Of a stretch of DNA of 64,000 bases, positions 34,201 through 46,285 are shown piece after piece (within the stretch, counting starts at the first letter, position 1; the number at the start of each line of letters is the position of its first letter). Below the pieces are notes generated by a model, which was not told the DNA's origin, searched no databases, and was given only the letters and a program-made list of their open reading frames with translations. A program made the translations under genes and the position numbers. Origin of the DNA: Telopea speciosissima (lineage: Eukaryota > Streptophyta > Magnoliopsida > Proteales > Proteaceae); the NCBI RefSeq assembly GCF_018873765.1, contig NC_057925.1, forward strand, positions 4,723,568-4,787,567, read 5' to 3'.

Positions 34201-37200
34201 TAAAATCTTTGATGGGAATGTTAAATGTCCCAATGTATTTACCACACGTCCTCATGATGCTCTTTCTTGCTCGGTCAATGAGAGTGGGGTGAGATAAAAG
34301 GTGGCAGCAGCCAGCAAAGGTTCTAGTCTGGAACATCATGCTTATGGTCATTCAATTAATTTCTTGAGGACAGTAGCCATGCTGCTGTTGCCAGGTTTTA
34401 AAGAAAACAATTAATTTTGTTTGGATTTATTGATTTATTGTCATATGCTTTCTATTTCTTTCTGTTGTAATTATGATATGGAATTTTGATTAATGTTTTC
34501 ATATGAGGATAAAGGATCTTATCATTGGCTGTAGGTCATAGGGTGGTCAATGTGGTTTTCTGAATACCTCTTTCTTGAACGGAGTTGGGCAAAGGATGAA
34601 AGCACGCTGAAGGTGATAATATCTGACACACACTGATGAATACATGCATATTTTTTTAAATTGACCATGGTGATCTAATTTTGAGCCTTACGGGACTATA
34701 TGCAACAGTTTGGTCTTCTACAGGTGAAGGACTTCCCTCTGCCTTCTTGGTTGGCCCTTTTTGTGGAGGGTACTCGCTTTACGAAGGCAAAGCTTTTAGC
34801 AGCACAAGAATATGCAACTTCTACGGGGTTGCCCATTCCTAGAAATGTTTTGATTCCTCGTACCAAGGTCTAGTTCTGGTTGCCCCTAAAAACTAACACC
34901 ACAGAAACATATGCTTTCTTATTCCTCATTACAATCTTGGGTAATTTTCATGAACTGTCTACTTTCTTATGCATTCATATGTTTCTTTCAGGGTTTTGTT
35001 TCTGCTGTTAGTAATATGCGGTCATTTGTTCCAGCTATTTATGATGTAACAGTGGTTATTCCTAAAAACGAGCCTCCACCTACTATGCTGAGAATATTGT
35101 CAGGACAACCTTCTGTGGTAAGCACACAAAATTTAGAATTTTCATGGACTGGTTTTAGGTGTTTATGTCTTTTGTAGTACTACCTTATGCTTCTAGATCT
35201 ACTTGGCTTAGTTTCACCTTTTAAGTTTTGCTTAAAATGTATCAAATTACAAAGGGGAAATGCATTTCCTAAAGATTTGGCCCACCACATGCACAAAAAT
35301 TATTGTATAAATTTTTCTTGATAGGTAACAATCTTATAAAATTTAATTGTTCCTTCGCTGAAGTTTAACAAAATTATGAGCACTAGGAAAGTGGCAGATG
35401 AATGGAGGAGAAGCATTGTGGTCCCGATCTACAAAAATAAAGGTGATATTCAGAGCTGCAACAATTATAGAGGCATAAAACTAGTGAGTCATACTATGAA
35501 ATTATGGGAGAGAGTTAGTGAAACCCATCTGAGAAGAAAAAACTACTGTCTCGGAGAACCAATTTGGATTTATGCTAGGTAGATCCACGATAGAAGCCAT
35601 TTACTTATTTAGGAGGTTCATGGATGGATTTAGAGATTGCAAAAAGGATCTCCATATGGTCTTTATTGACGTAGAAAAAGCAAATGACATAGTCCCTAGA
35701 GAAATAGTAAAGCATGTACTAAAGAAAAGAAGGGTGTCGAAAAAGTATGCCGATGTAATTAAAGATATGTATGAGGGCGCAGTCACTAGTGTGAGAACAG
35801 TGGGAGGTCAAGGTAGTTATTTCCCAATCACAATTGGGTTACATCAAGGATCAACTCTAAGCCCTTATTTGTTTGTGCTTATCATTGATGATTTAAGCAA
35901 GAACATTCAAGAGGAGGTTCCGTGGTGTATGCTTTTTGTTGATGATATTGTTTTGCTGGATGAGACAAAAGCAGGGATTAACGTTAAGTTGGAGTTATGG
36001 AGATCAACCTTGGAATCAAGAGGTTTTAAGATAAGTAGATCGAAGACAGAGTATATGGTGTGTAACTTTAGCTGCAAGACGGATAATGAAATGATGAATA
36101 TTGAGGAGAGAGAGAGAGAGACACCACAGAGTGACTATTTTAGATATCTGGGGTCAACCATAAATAAAGAAGGTGGTATAGAGGATGATGTTTCACACAG
36201 AATTAAAGTGGGATGGATGAGGTGGAGAGGTGCACCCGGAGTGTTGTGTAATTGTCGTATTCCTTTAAAACTTAAAAGGAAAATTCTATAGGACAGCTGT
36301 GCAACCGGCTATGATGTACAAGGTGGAATGTTGGGCAGTTAAGAAATGGGATGTAGATAAACTATGTGTATCAGAGATGAGGATGTTGAGATGTATGTGC
36401 GGTAAAGCTGGGAAGGATAAATCAAGGAATGACAATATTAGAGCTGAGTTGTCCCGATACATGATAAGTTGTGAGAAAGTCGTTTGAGGTGGCATGACCA
36501 TGTTCAAAGGAGGCCTTGGGATGCCCCCCCAGTATGGAGGAGTGATCTGATCCATATTGGAGGAACCAAAGGAGGTAGGGGTAGGCCGAAAATGACCCTT
36601 GAAGAAGTAGTGAGGAAACACATGCATAGCTTAGGTCTTGTATCAAGTATGACCTCAAGTAGAGTTGAGTGGAGGGCGAGGATCCATGTAGCCGACCCAA
36701 TTTAGGTGAGCCGAGTTGTTGTTGATGTTGCTGTGTTCCTTTTCTTTGTACTTGTAATTTTTTTGTTTAAATTTTCTTTGACTTTGCACGGATCCATGTA
36801 GCCGACCCCATTTAGTTGGAATAAGGCTTAGTTGTTGTTCCTTCGCTACAGTGCTACCCGTGGCTCAAAATGTATGATATTTTAAGGTCTTTAATTTGCT
36901 TAGTACAAAGGACCATCCACGTTTGAATTGGAATCTAACACGTGGCAACGTCATCTCCCATTCAAACATTGATTCAGTGTATTGCACGTAGTCAGACCAT
37001 GCACCCGACCTACCAGAAAGACCAGAATGGAATCGAGGCCATAACATGATTATTTTTAAGCCTTATTCGTTGATTCCAAAGGCAGGAGAGAGAATAAGCG
37101 AAGGAGAACACATTAAGCCCCTGGAACCATTCACATATGCAGGAATAGCTGGCAGAATGCTCCCCAAACTCGTCCAAACTCATTTAAACCTCTCTCAATT

Positions 37201-40200
37201 CGCTCTGTTTTCGTGCAACGATACGAAAATTACTAACTTTCTCATCTGGACTTAGAATGATGCACTTCCAGTTGTGATAGAACCACGACTCGACGAACTA
37301 CATTTTTCATTTGGATCACTCTGCCCAGTTCTGCCAATAAGTCTTCCAAAAATTGCTCTGAACATGCTGCCACTGTGTAAACCTATGATTTCACAACTTT
37401 TGATGTATGGGGCGTTCACCCAAGTCTGCACATGTCGCCAATCACTGTACAGCATCATAATACACTGCCAAATGCTGCCACATAAGTGCGAATGCCTCAG
37501 TAACTCTGCCAAACTGCCACATGACCAGTTTTTCACTACTGACCTGCCCAGTCACTGTCTGGCATCTCCGATCACTACCAAGACACATGTACACTCTGTA
37601 TATACTCAGAAATCACTGGCAAACACTGTTTGACATCAGTGTACACTGCCATGTCACATGTGCACCATTCCAACATTGCCTGCTCTGCCACATCATCAAT
37701 AACATTGCCCATGCACTGCCTGCTGTCTAATCACTGCTCTGTCATCTCACTGACACTGTCAGTACTGCAAATCACTCTATAACCCCTGTGATATATTTGT
37801 ACGCCCATGTACACATAACTGCCACTACACTGACACATTTGCATTGGTGACTGTACTGAGCACTGTATTACTACTACTGTGTGAGGGTGTTGATCCTGAC
37901 AATGTTGATAACAATGACAAAACCACTGCCATCTCTCCTACAATCTAGTAATTTGGCATAAAATTTAGACACTTGGACCACTGAATTCTGAGAGAATGGT
38001 AAGGAAAAAATGAGTCAAAGTATAGGAGGAAAAATTGTCTAAAAATTCTCTTGAAAACTTCATGCATGGATTTTTACTGGTGAAATGCTAGTGTATAAAA
38101 TTTGGATGTTTTTAATTTCTTTGTATTTCTAAGTTTTTGGTAAAGATATGGTCATTTAGATTATGATGCACATTTGAAAAGTTAGAAAACAAGTATGACG
38201 TGATTATGGTTGATTAAATATCGCAAAAAGTAATTCACTTTTGTGCAGGTACATGTGCACATCAAGCGACATTTGATGAAGGAATTGCCTGAGACTAATG
38301 ATGCCGTTGCTCAATGGTGTAGGGATCTATTTGTGGCCAAGGTATGGAAGTTTCTTTCTTTCCTTTCTAATATTTTTGTGTATGAACGTACATTTGTATA
38401 ATTTTCAATTCTTATTTCACACTGTTGGTTTATGTTCTCATTTTGCACGGTTTTGGTGCTGTTTGAATATTTGATTCCCTTTGTAATAAGATAAAGGTAA
38501 CTGCAAATTTTAGTTGTTTTGAAAAATTATGACCAACTCACTAATTTGGTGGTTGGTTGTTATGGGATTTCTATTTTGGGAATTTCAATCTAATTAGCAT
38601 TTTTATCAGAGTCTGTCTTGAGTTGTTATCTTGCTCATTCCTCATCAGTTCAGTACTCTTTTATGCAAGCTGGGAATGTATGACATTTATCCTCCAGCTT
38701 GAGGGGGGAGTGTTAGAGTTATGTAATTTGATATAAAAGGGTACTTTGGGTACTAGGCTATTATGTTGTAATGTATTTTTCCTTTTTTACATTTACCTCC
38801 CTTGGTTATCATATATTAGCATGGCGGGTAAGAATGTAATTTCCCTTTATGTTAAGTGAATCAATGTATGGGAGAGAAGAATTTTTCTCTCCCACGTTCT
38901 ACCACCACTTCTCTCTTTCTCCTTTTTCTTCTCCCTCAATCTTCTACTCGCATCTCCTCTCTTTTCCTTTTGTTCTCTTGCAACCATTAGATTCCAACTG
39001 TGTGATCAAATATAAATATATCTTATTGGAATTTAGATTGGATAAGGCAATATCTCTGTATGGGGACCCATTCCAATATTCCATACTGTAGGTTTAGGGC
39101 CCTTTCAAAATGTAACATGTGTCATGATGAGAGGATTGATACCAATTGTTGGGGGGGGGGGGGTTCATCTAAGAGATTAACTAGAAGAAGTCAACCTGAA
39201 AACATTATTGGAATCATGTAGTTTGTTCATTTATTTGAATTGTCAAGAAGAAGTTACTGAAAGCTTAAAAAATACCTTATGTAGATCAGATGGTAATAAA
39301 TCATTTCATCATGCTGATTCTGGTGTGTACAGTCTTAAGGTTGTGCTAGTCATGTAAATGCTTATTCTTTGATCATGTGATATGGCATAGGTATTATTGT
39401 TCTGCTGTTTGTGTTGTTCTTTGATGCAATGGTTAATGCTTTATTCTTTTTGTTTACAAATTTCTTTTTGGTTCTTTCTGGAATCTTTTATAATTCCTGA
39501 AGTTCTTTGAAAAATCTTGGTCCTGGGTTATATTTGTTCTCAGAGTTTCTATGTTCTTCGAATATTAACCGTTTTTACCTCATCCTACATGTCGATCCTT
39601 TGATTGATTACTCGATCAAGAAGCCTTTATTTTTCTTTAGTTTCAAGCCACCACCACCCTAACTTGGATTTGAGAAAACTCATGTTTCCTTGGACTTTCT
39701 GCTACTGCTTTCCTTGTACACCACTCTAATTTCATTGCGTCTCATCATTCTCTTTCTCTGCCTACAACATTTGACTATTCTGATAATTCTCTACTCATTA
39801 GTGGATCTGATTTCTAATTTCTTTATCAGTTTCATTTCATTTTGTTCGCTCCTGTTACCCGTTTCACTAAAAGCTCGAACTGTTAGGGAAGGGCAGCGTA
39901 AATGTATACATCAACATTCCCCCGCACGTTCAGGCCAAGATCTCATGGTTCTTGCACGTGGAGCTCATGTGGCATTTCCTTTGCGCGGCATTGAGGGAGA
40001 AGAAATATTGGGAAAAACCTTCCGATGCACTTCCCAGGAGTAGAACACAAGACCTCCCTTCCCTGATACCATCTTCGCTACCATTTCACCTAGAAGCTTG
40101 AACTGTTAGGAAAGGGCAGCGTAAATGTATACATCAACACATTTCTTGGATTCTTACTCTATGGTACTCAAGACACTGATTAATCACGATCTGATTCTTG

Positions 40201-41407
40201 AAATCCTTCAATAACTCGAACTTGTCAATTCTGTTTTGTTTAATTTTGAGATTCTAGTTTATCATTATTTCCAACATTGTTCTCGATTGCATTTTTGTGC
40301 TGGCTGATAGGTATAATTATCAAGAATAAAGTTCCTCCTGTGAAAAACCTGTAACATCTTAGCTGCAGGGTGTAGAATTGGAGAGAAAATTTCCACCTTA
40401 ACTGTATGTTTGGTTCTCCTCTATTAATGAGATGTTTCAAATCTCATTTGATTTGGACGCTTTGTCATTGATTTGGGCGACTTTCGCCGCATCAACCCTG
40501 AAACCAATTAACAAAAATTTAATTGTTTTTCTCATAGGCCTTCTATTATATTTATATTTTCTTACCAACCCTAGTAGTTTTATCACTTTTCTCTTTTCTT
40601 TTTGGTTGGGGGGGTGGGAAAGAACCCTAATATTTTAGTGGGGTTCATTATGGTTGGAGATTCGGGGTTCATTGATCCTGGTCTTGAAGTCAAGGCGTAG
40701 TGTATTCTGTATTTAGCCTAGACGATACCTTGACAACTATGGTTGAGGTTTCTCTGATCCTGGTCTTGAAGACATGACAACTATGGTTGAGGTTTCTCTG
40801 ATCCTGGTCTTGAAGTCATGACAACTATGGTTGAGGTTTCTCTGATCCTGGTCTTGAAGTCATGGCAAAGTTTATTCTTATCCTTCCAGCATCTATAGCA
40901 AACGTGAGTAGGAGGAAAAGAAAGAATACTTTTTCCTCAGTAATGATTGCATCTCTTCTGCTTTCTTGCTCACCAGGATGCTTTATTGGACAAACATCTG
41001 GCAGAAAATACCTTTGGTGACCAACAACTCCAACACATGGGTCGGCCAATGAAGTCTTTGTTGGTATGTTTGCCTGTCTAATGATTCAGATGCAGATGAT
41101 GTGTGTTTGGTTTTTAGTACTTTTAGAAGGTAGAATCTTAATTGTTTCCCTTCTTATTGGACAGATAGCAATCTCTTGGTCATGCATCCTTGTATTTGGG
41201 GCTGTCAAATTCATTATTTGGTCTTCCCTCCTATCATCTTGGAAAGGAATTGCGTTCTCTGTGGCTGGCTTAGCCCTAGTCACAAGTCTAATGTACATTT
41301 TCATACTGTTTTCTCAGTCTGAACGTTCCAACCGTGCCAGGGTAGCCCCTGCTCGGCCGATGAATGGTGATGCACCTTCTGAAGCAAGCCGAGAGAAACA
41401 GCATTAG
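28297..41407 (+). CDS. LPAT2: 1-acyl-sn-glycerol-3-phosphate acyltransferase, LPAT2 type
   Basis: Eleven exons: 28297-28377, 28911-29033, 33555-33594, 33702-33775, 33949-34008, 34535-34612, 34709-34867, 34992-35117, 38249-38341, 40977-41063, 41165-41407. They give 1164 nt, 387 residues, with every join in phase and GT-AG. The size matches plant LPAT2 (about 390). An N-terminal membrane segment lies at residues 3-26. Catalytic motif I NHRSDIDW has His92 and Asp97 (HX4D), FVEGTR lies at 170-175, and [15 protein letters not shown] at about 198-212. Hydrophobic segments lie near 310-365, before a polar Lys/Arg-rich tail. It adds an acyl chain to the sn-2 position of lysophosphatidic acid, giving phosphatidic acid in the ER. 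Exon 7 opens with FGLLQV where relatives have SGLQRL; an acceptor 33 bp further in would delete this, so I preferred the longer exon. Confidence 0.95.
29034..30691. other. 5' part of LPAT2 intron 2, no element recognised
   Basis: Unique-looking intron sequence, T-rich with scattered short frames. A possible old transposon remnant near 30000-30400 could not be classified. Confidence 0.35.
30692..32923. mobile_element. LTR-derived inverted-repeat block in LPAT2 intron 2
   Basis: TAATGTAGCTCTAGATAGGAG at 30692 is mirrored by CTCCTATCTAGAGCTACATTA ending at about 32154. The arms, some 270-300 bp, share CTAGAGGCCAAGCAA, GGCTGCTGGTT and GGGCAGAATTAGGGTTTT. Between them, 31160-31640 is LTR-like (TGATGCAGCTCC, CCGGTT, GGAGGCTCCCCCACA), and 32300-32923 is an inverted LTR-like relative ending CTGCATCA. 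The block is a fossil of a TGATGCAG-family retroelement with rearranged halves, broken in several places. Family assignment beyond LTR type is not possible. Confidence 0.55.
35360..36834 (+). mobile_element. RTE-type LINE, 5'-truncated, 13-bp TSD
   Basis: Encodes reverse transcriptase of the RTE clade: [16 protein letters not shown]...NYRGIKL, then [29 protein letters not shown], the catalytic motif as [10 protein letters not shown], and [11 protein letters not shown]. The frame is broken at least twice (near 35575 and 36291), so no active enzyme is expected. The 3' end has ATCCATGTAGCCGACCC twice and a TTG-repeat tail. The 13-bp duplication TTGTTCCTTCGCT at 35347-35359 and 36835-36847 frames the insertion, overlapping the TTG tail. 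It sits in LPAT2 intron 8 in gene sense. Confidence 0.92.
37300..37920. repeat. CACTG/CTGCC-rich low-complexity tract
   Basis: About 600 bp in which ACTGCC, CACTG and CATGTAC-like words recur irregularly (for example CACTGCCTGCTGTCTAATC), with few purine runs. There is no fixed period. It may be the remains of a tandem array or an LTR interior. It lies in LPAT2 intron 8. Confidence 0.45.
38645..38995 (+). mobile_element. Copia-type 3' end: pol end, polypurine tract and LTR
   Basis: The end of a Copia polyprotein can be read ([12 protein letters not shown]), then the polypurine tract GAGGGGGGAG (38701-38710), then an LTR starting TGTTAGAG at 38711. The outer end of the LTR was not fixed. A broken fossil in LPAT2 intron 9. 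Confidence 0.6.
39856..40140. repeat. pair of direct repeats of about 55 bp
   Basis: The block with GAACTGTTAGG.AAGGGCAGCG and AAATGTATACATCAACA occurs at about 39858-39912 and 40080-40138, flanking 165 bp of unrelated sequence. A short retroelement with LTR-like ends is possible but no further sign was found. Confidence 0.5.
40732..40863. repeat. 44-bp minisatellite, three units
   Basis: Three consecutive 44-bp units, each starting GACAACTATGGTTGAGG and ending TTGAAGTCAT or a one-base variant. It ends 113 bp before LPAT2 exon 10. Confidence 0.92.
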
Positions 41408-43545
41408 TTAGCAGCAGGTAGTTCTGCATCATTGGAAGAGGTGATAAAGAGAGATCCTCCACTGGAATTCACCGTGGATGTTCCAACTACGGGCATATTT
41501 GTGAATCTTCAAATGGTTGATGGGTGTTTTTTTCGTTCCCTTAGCAGCTTTTTCTCCTAATTGCCCTTTTTTTTTATTTTTTTTTTTTATTTTTTATCAC
41601 CTCCTAGTTTTATGTCATTGTCATTTACCAAAAAAAAAAAAAGTTTTGTCATTGGCATTTTTATTTTGAGTTTTGTAACAAAGTACACATTCATATTTAT
41701 GAAATATATATCGATTTATTAATTGTGTTTCATCTATGTAATCTCCCTGTTCTGAAAGAATTTGACCTCCACTTGTTCATTTTCCCTCTCTTATGTTTGA
41801 GTTGTTGACAGGCATTCTGGACTTCTCTCCATTCTACCACTACCTTGGGATGGTCTTAGCTCAGGTCTATAAATCACCGGGAGTGGTTTTTATTGTCATT
41901 CATGTTGTTCCCTGACATGATAAACTCAATAACCAGATTGTTTGAATCAGCTCAGATTGATGGCAAGCTCCATTAAGTACCTACTCAATCGAACCCGAGC
42001 TACTTCAAAACTCAGTCAGTGATGGGTTAAACTGGCCGAGTCAAGTCTGTCTTATCCTGTTACCTGTTCCAAGTTTTAAAAGCATCCCTTGGGACATGAT
42101 CATAACCTTTTGTTCATGGATTGTTGACCACAACAGTTTCACCCTTATGGGTTTTTCTTATAGACACCCCTTGCTGACAATCTCTTTCTTAAACATCCAA
42201 TTGTTAGAGTTATCACATTATCCTTTTCTGTGGTACAACTAGGTGAGCCATCTTAAGATGTATCTGAAACGAGGACGACTGCGGTAGAAATATTGTAGCG
42301 GCATAAAAGATCGCAACGGGGAAGGTATTGCTTTATGTGGAGGTGTTGCAACTATGGACTTGAGAAGGACAAGGGAAAGGCAGAGGTGTTGCGGTTGTGA
42401 GATTGCGGGCAGGTGCATTGTAGTGTGGGCAGAAGGAAGATGCAAATAATTAAGGAAAAAAAAAGTTTTTTTTTTTTTTACGAACCTCCCCTAAGCTATC
42501 ACGTAATTATAAAAATACTTCTCAGTTTTGAAAAATTTTGCGTGCCCCGTATGGTTCTAAAAAGTTAACACATGCCCCATTTCGTTGATGTAGGACTAAC
42601 AATGTTAAAAACAATGAGTGAATTGATAAAAATGCCCCCATCTTTCCCAAATCGTTTAGGGTTTGAAAAAAATAAATCTGAAACTCATCTTCCCCAAATC
42701 GTTTCCCCAAAACCTACAACTCATCTTCTCCAAACCTGCACATCACTAAACCTAAGGGTGTCAATTTGGGATCAGAACCGGAGACCATCCTGCTAAAACC
42801 CAATACCATATCGTTCCATTAATAAATAGGATGGTACTGGGATCTGATTTTGGTACCGAATAATAACTGTGACGGGACAAGATTCCCAATGGTACCAGTA
42901 TTGAAAAACCGATTTAGTATCTGATGGGACCAAACCTATCAATACCCATTCAAAGGGTATATTTCATGTTCTTTTGTTCAAGTTTTATGTTTGGATTTTG
43001 ATGTATTTGGGTGGCATTTTCTCTTATGGACTTTTTAGGATCTTCAGTTCTATTTCTATAAAGTTGTTTAGTGATAAACTCGTCTATTTTATCTTTATTA
43101 ATTCTTAGTCGTTGTTTTTGGTAACAGACTTGCTAATATGCGATCTAAAGAAAATTGAAGAAGTAAAACTATGAAATGCATTCGTCATGGTTTTGTATTC
43201 TAAGTTGCTTTCAAAAGTAAGGAATTAGATCTCATAATAGTGAAAAGATCCACAATACTATTAATAAAACCATCTCTTTAGAAACCATTAAAGTTCTTCT
43301 ACCTTACTCTACCAGGCTTAGAACCGTTTAAGAACCAGTATCATACCATCCCGTTAATAATTGAGACCAAGACCTAGATTTGGTTCCATTAATTAAATGA
43401 GACAATACTGCGATTGGCACCTTTGGTATCGGTACTGAGACCCGTCCAAATACCGAGAACCAAACAATGGATTTTTACGCATCAAAAGACACTACTAGTT
43501 CACAAAAATTATAGTTTTGAAAAATATATAAAAAAAATACGTTAT
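41408..43545. other. LPAT2 3' UTR and intergenic region
   Basis: The first 300-350 bp probably hold the LPAT2 3' UTR. 42590-42720 shares the CCCAAATCGTTT arm text of the inverted-repeat element at 22124-23279. 42748-43465 starts AAGGGTGTCAATTT and is rich in GGTACC/CCGGTT-like words, probably a hAT-type MITE. No gene was recognised. Confidence 0.4.
43530..43537 (-). terminator. polymerase III terminator of tRNA-Ser
   Basis: A run of eight T on the minus strand, starting nine bases after the tRNA 3' end. Confidence 0.75.
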
Positions 43546-43627
43546 CGTCGCCTGAGAGATTCGAACTCTCGCGGGGAATCCCCATGTACTTAGCAGGCAC
43601 ACGCCTTAACCACTCGGCCAAAGCGAC
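43546..43627 (-). tRNA. tRNA-Ser (anticodon GCU)
   Basis: The 82-nt minus-strand sequence starts GTCGCTTTGGCCGAGTGGTT and ends GGCGACG. The acceptor stem GTCGCTT pairs with AGGCGAC and the discriminator base is G. The anticodon loop reads CTGCTAA, giving GCU for AGC/AGU codons. A long variable arm (ATGGGG...CCCCG type) marks a class II serine tRNA, and the T loop is GTTCGAATC. A CAA-rich 5' flank (CAAACACAAC) is typical of plant tRNA genes. There is no intron. All stems look intact, so it is probably functional. Confidence 0.97.
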
Positions 43628-44723
43628 GTTGTGTTTGACTGACGTTATTCTTTTTTGTTCATTCTATTTTCTCGCAGAACGCAGCGAACTGCCCCTGGAC
43701 GCTGCACCCCCTCCCAACCGTCCTCCGGACCCCCACCACCTCCCTCCACCCCCTGGGACCCCTAGTCTTCCGCCCCTCCATCCCGTTTCCCATCGCCCTC
43801 ACCCACTCTCACCCTGCACCGAACCCCGCCCTGCTGTCGCATACCGCCAGCCCACCATACTTGCCATTCCATTCTCTTCTTTCCCTGGGATAATAAATTC
43901 TTCTTTTACTTGAGTTTCAAGAAATTAAAGAAATCTGAAATTCTTCATTGCATCAACGTTACAAAATGGTTCTAATGTAATTCACAATCTTCTTACCCAA
44001 GTAGTAGCTGAAACAGAGCACGCCATGTTTTGTATGGTAGTTTGACATGTCAGACCCTGGAATGCCAACAGCTGCATGGCTCTTCCTGAAGACGCCACAG
44101 AGGTTGCAGAGGAGGCCGAGGCCGCACAGATAAGAAGCCCAAATGCTGCCTGATTTTATTCTACTTTTTTCTTCTTTTTCTCTTCTCATCGAGTTCAGTT
44201 CCACTTGTCTTCTCTCCCCTTAACCTATAATTGAGTAAACCTTTATAACCAGGGCGGTGGGGAGAGGGATGGAGGAGGAAGAGCAGGGGTAGGGCAGGAG
44301 GGTTGCGGAGGGTGGTGGGAAGAGATATTGAACACGGGGTGGGGGGTGACGGGAGAGAGCAGGGAAGCAAGGGGCAAAGGGAACTAGGAAGGATGGGAGA
44401 GGCGAGGGGGTGTAGACAGTAGACACCTCATTTTGTCGCCAGAGTGGTTCTAGATGATGATGAGTTCGGAATCTACCCAAACTATGGAAGTGGTTCCCTC
44501 GTTATAATTCAAAGAATCCCCGTGCCCACATGCAGTGTTCTCTGTTCTGAAGTTTTCTGCTTAATTCTGTGTCTGCAATATGATTGTTTGACAGCTTTCC
44601 AGTCTGAGTTTTCTCCCTCTGATTTCTACTGATCCGGCCATTGGATTACTATAAATTTTTAATATGTTATTCAGGCCCTGGTCAGTTCCCTTCTATCCTA
44701 GTTTGGGATCCATCAGATTGCAG
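43628..44723. other. intergenic, with C- and G-rich tracts
   Basis: 43676-43860 is strongly C-rich and 44250-44415 strongly G-rich; each yields proline-rich frames on one strand, with no family resemblance. A minus-strand frame at 43959-44204 (SIWASYLCGLGLLCNLCGVF) is unidentified. Confidence 0.4.
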
Positions 44724-44852
44724 GATTGAAGGTTGGGAGATGCAGATCACAAGTGGATTCCACTTGGCCATCTATATACCTGTGGACCTTGAAGTTACAA
44801 AATTCCTTCTGTTAATGATATTCCTCTCAAATTCCATGTTTCACTTCTCAAG
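44724..44852 (+). pseudogene. XDH: xanthine dehydrogenase exon relic 1
   Basis: Between an AG acceptor and a GT donor the sequence encodes, after one inserted base near 44732, GDADHKWIPLGHLYTCGP, then a TGA where relatives have Gly, then SYKIPSVNDIPLKFHVSLLK. This is the C-terminal part of the molybdopterin domain of xanthine dehydrogenase (relatives: WGDA.HKW..PG.LYTCGPG.YKIPS.ND.PF...VSLLKG). The frame break and stop mean it cannot code. The rest of the gene was not found upstream. Confidence 0.85.
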
Positions 44853-45872
44853 GTAAACATGTTTCTACTTTCTACACCCTCTGACCTCAACTTCTTTATC
44901 TATTTCTTTTCTTTAGTTTGGAAGTTCTAAGTTTTTTGCTTTTCTGGTTTCCTGGAAGTGAACTTTTGCTTTTGTCAGTAAAGGAAAACAGAAAGTAGAA
45001 GGGAAAGGGAATCACATATCCAAAATCCAGCCTATTTTGATGGTTAAATTCTCTGAAATCACAGGTTGAAGTTTCAGACTTGGAAAAGGAAAACAATTCC
45101 TATCGCAAGACCTGTGAAACAATATGTTTTTTTTTTGGGTGAATTGTGTAACAGTATGTTAATCAATGGAAGATGAGAGAAACTATAAGAACAACAATTG
45201 AGGATTATATAAAACACAAAAGAAGTTAAAAATCTCCCAAGAGAAGGCCTGAACAATATAGGAAGAGGAAGCAAAGAAAAGGGAAAAAAAGAAGAGGAGA
45301 AGAAGGGGATATGCCAAAAGGCTTCACCACAAGAGCCACTCTCAGCGTTACCACACAAAAGAAACATTCAATTGAATAATACCCTCTCCCCCCCCCCCTC
45401 CCCCCCAATCTCTTGACTTATGATTATCAATGAAGTGATTACAAGAATAGAAACTCTCCTTACTACTTGGCAAAGTAACAAAATTAGAAACTTCTACTTA
45501 ATATCTATCTTAACCACTAACTCATTACATGGAATTAGAAACTAACAAAATGGAAACTAACTACTTGATCACGTATAGGCCTTAAATCCCAAATACTTGG
45601 GCTTATAGAATGAACCCGTTACAGTAGAAAACTCAAAGTTATTTTAAATTTGGGCCTTTCCTTTATTGAACCGCAGGTTCAGCTTGACATGAAAAACTAA
45701 ACTAAACCAAATCCTAAAATTCTTCTTCCAAGAGATGTGGTCTGCATCATCATAATGGTATTGAAATATCTAGTTTGATATTCTTCAAAAAGGGGGGGGG
45801 GGGGGGGGTTCCAAGCCAAATTATGCACTGACTTTTTCTTTTGGGCTTTGGATTTTGCTTGCCAATTGACAG

Positions 45873-45989
45873 GGTGTTCGTAATGCAAAGGCCATTCATT
45901 CATCTAAAGCTCTAGGAGAGCCTCCATTTTTTCTTGCCTCAGAGGTTTTTTTTGCTATCAAAGATGCAATCATAGCTGCAAGAACAGAG
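45873..45989 (+). pseudogene. XDH: xanthine dehydrogenase exon relic 2
   Basis: An open 39-codon exon between AG and GT encodes [20 protein letters not shown] then [16 protein letters not shown]. The known XDH text continues directly from VSLLKG with [20 protein letters not shown], so this is the next exon after 44724-44852, about 1.0 kb downstream. The final exon (EWFPL..PATPERIRMAC) was not found. Confidence 0.88.
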
Positions 45990-46129
45990 GTGGGTGTATA
46001 CATTGTACATGCAAGGATAAAGACTGAACATAGGGGGATAGCTAATCTGTACGGGTGGATCGAAGATCTGGTTGATAATTATTGACACCAACAAAGTTTT
46101 CTACATGATGATTAGGACAAAGTTTTTTC

Positions 46130-46285
46130 CTCCACCTATAAAGGACGGTTCACCCACCATCCTAGGGTTCACAAACCCCTCCTAGGGTTTTAGTATGTTC
46201 TAAAATACCTTCCTAATACCTTTTCCCGTTCTCTTCCACCCCACGATGAATGGGATCCCGTGGGTGGAAGGAAACTCGGTCCTAA
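46130..46285 (-). repeat. inverted copy of a repeat in the extensin flanks
   Basis: Reverse complement of 47195-47320 and 58835-58950: shared words TGAATGGGATCCC, GGGTTTGTGAACCCTA and GGTTGGTG-type ends. Probably a MITE. Confidence 0.5.

Noticed and set aside
34736-34743. Alternative acceptor at TCTACAG for LPAT2 exon 7
   Set aside because: It would begin the exon with VKDFP and lose residues that relatives have; the acceptor at 34708 keeps the usual length.
43584-43913. 109-codon proline-rich frame
   Set aside because: Its start overlaps the tRNA on the other strand and the rest follows from local C-richness.
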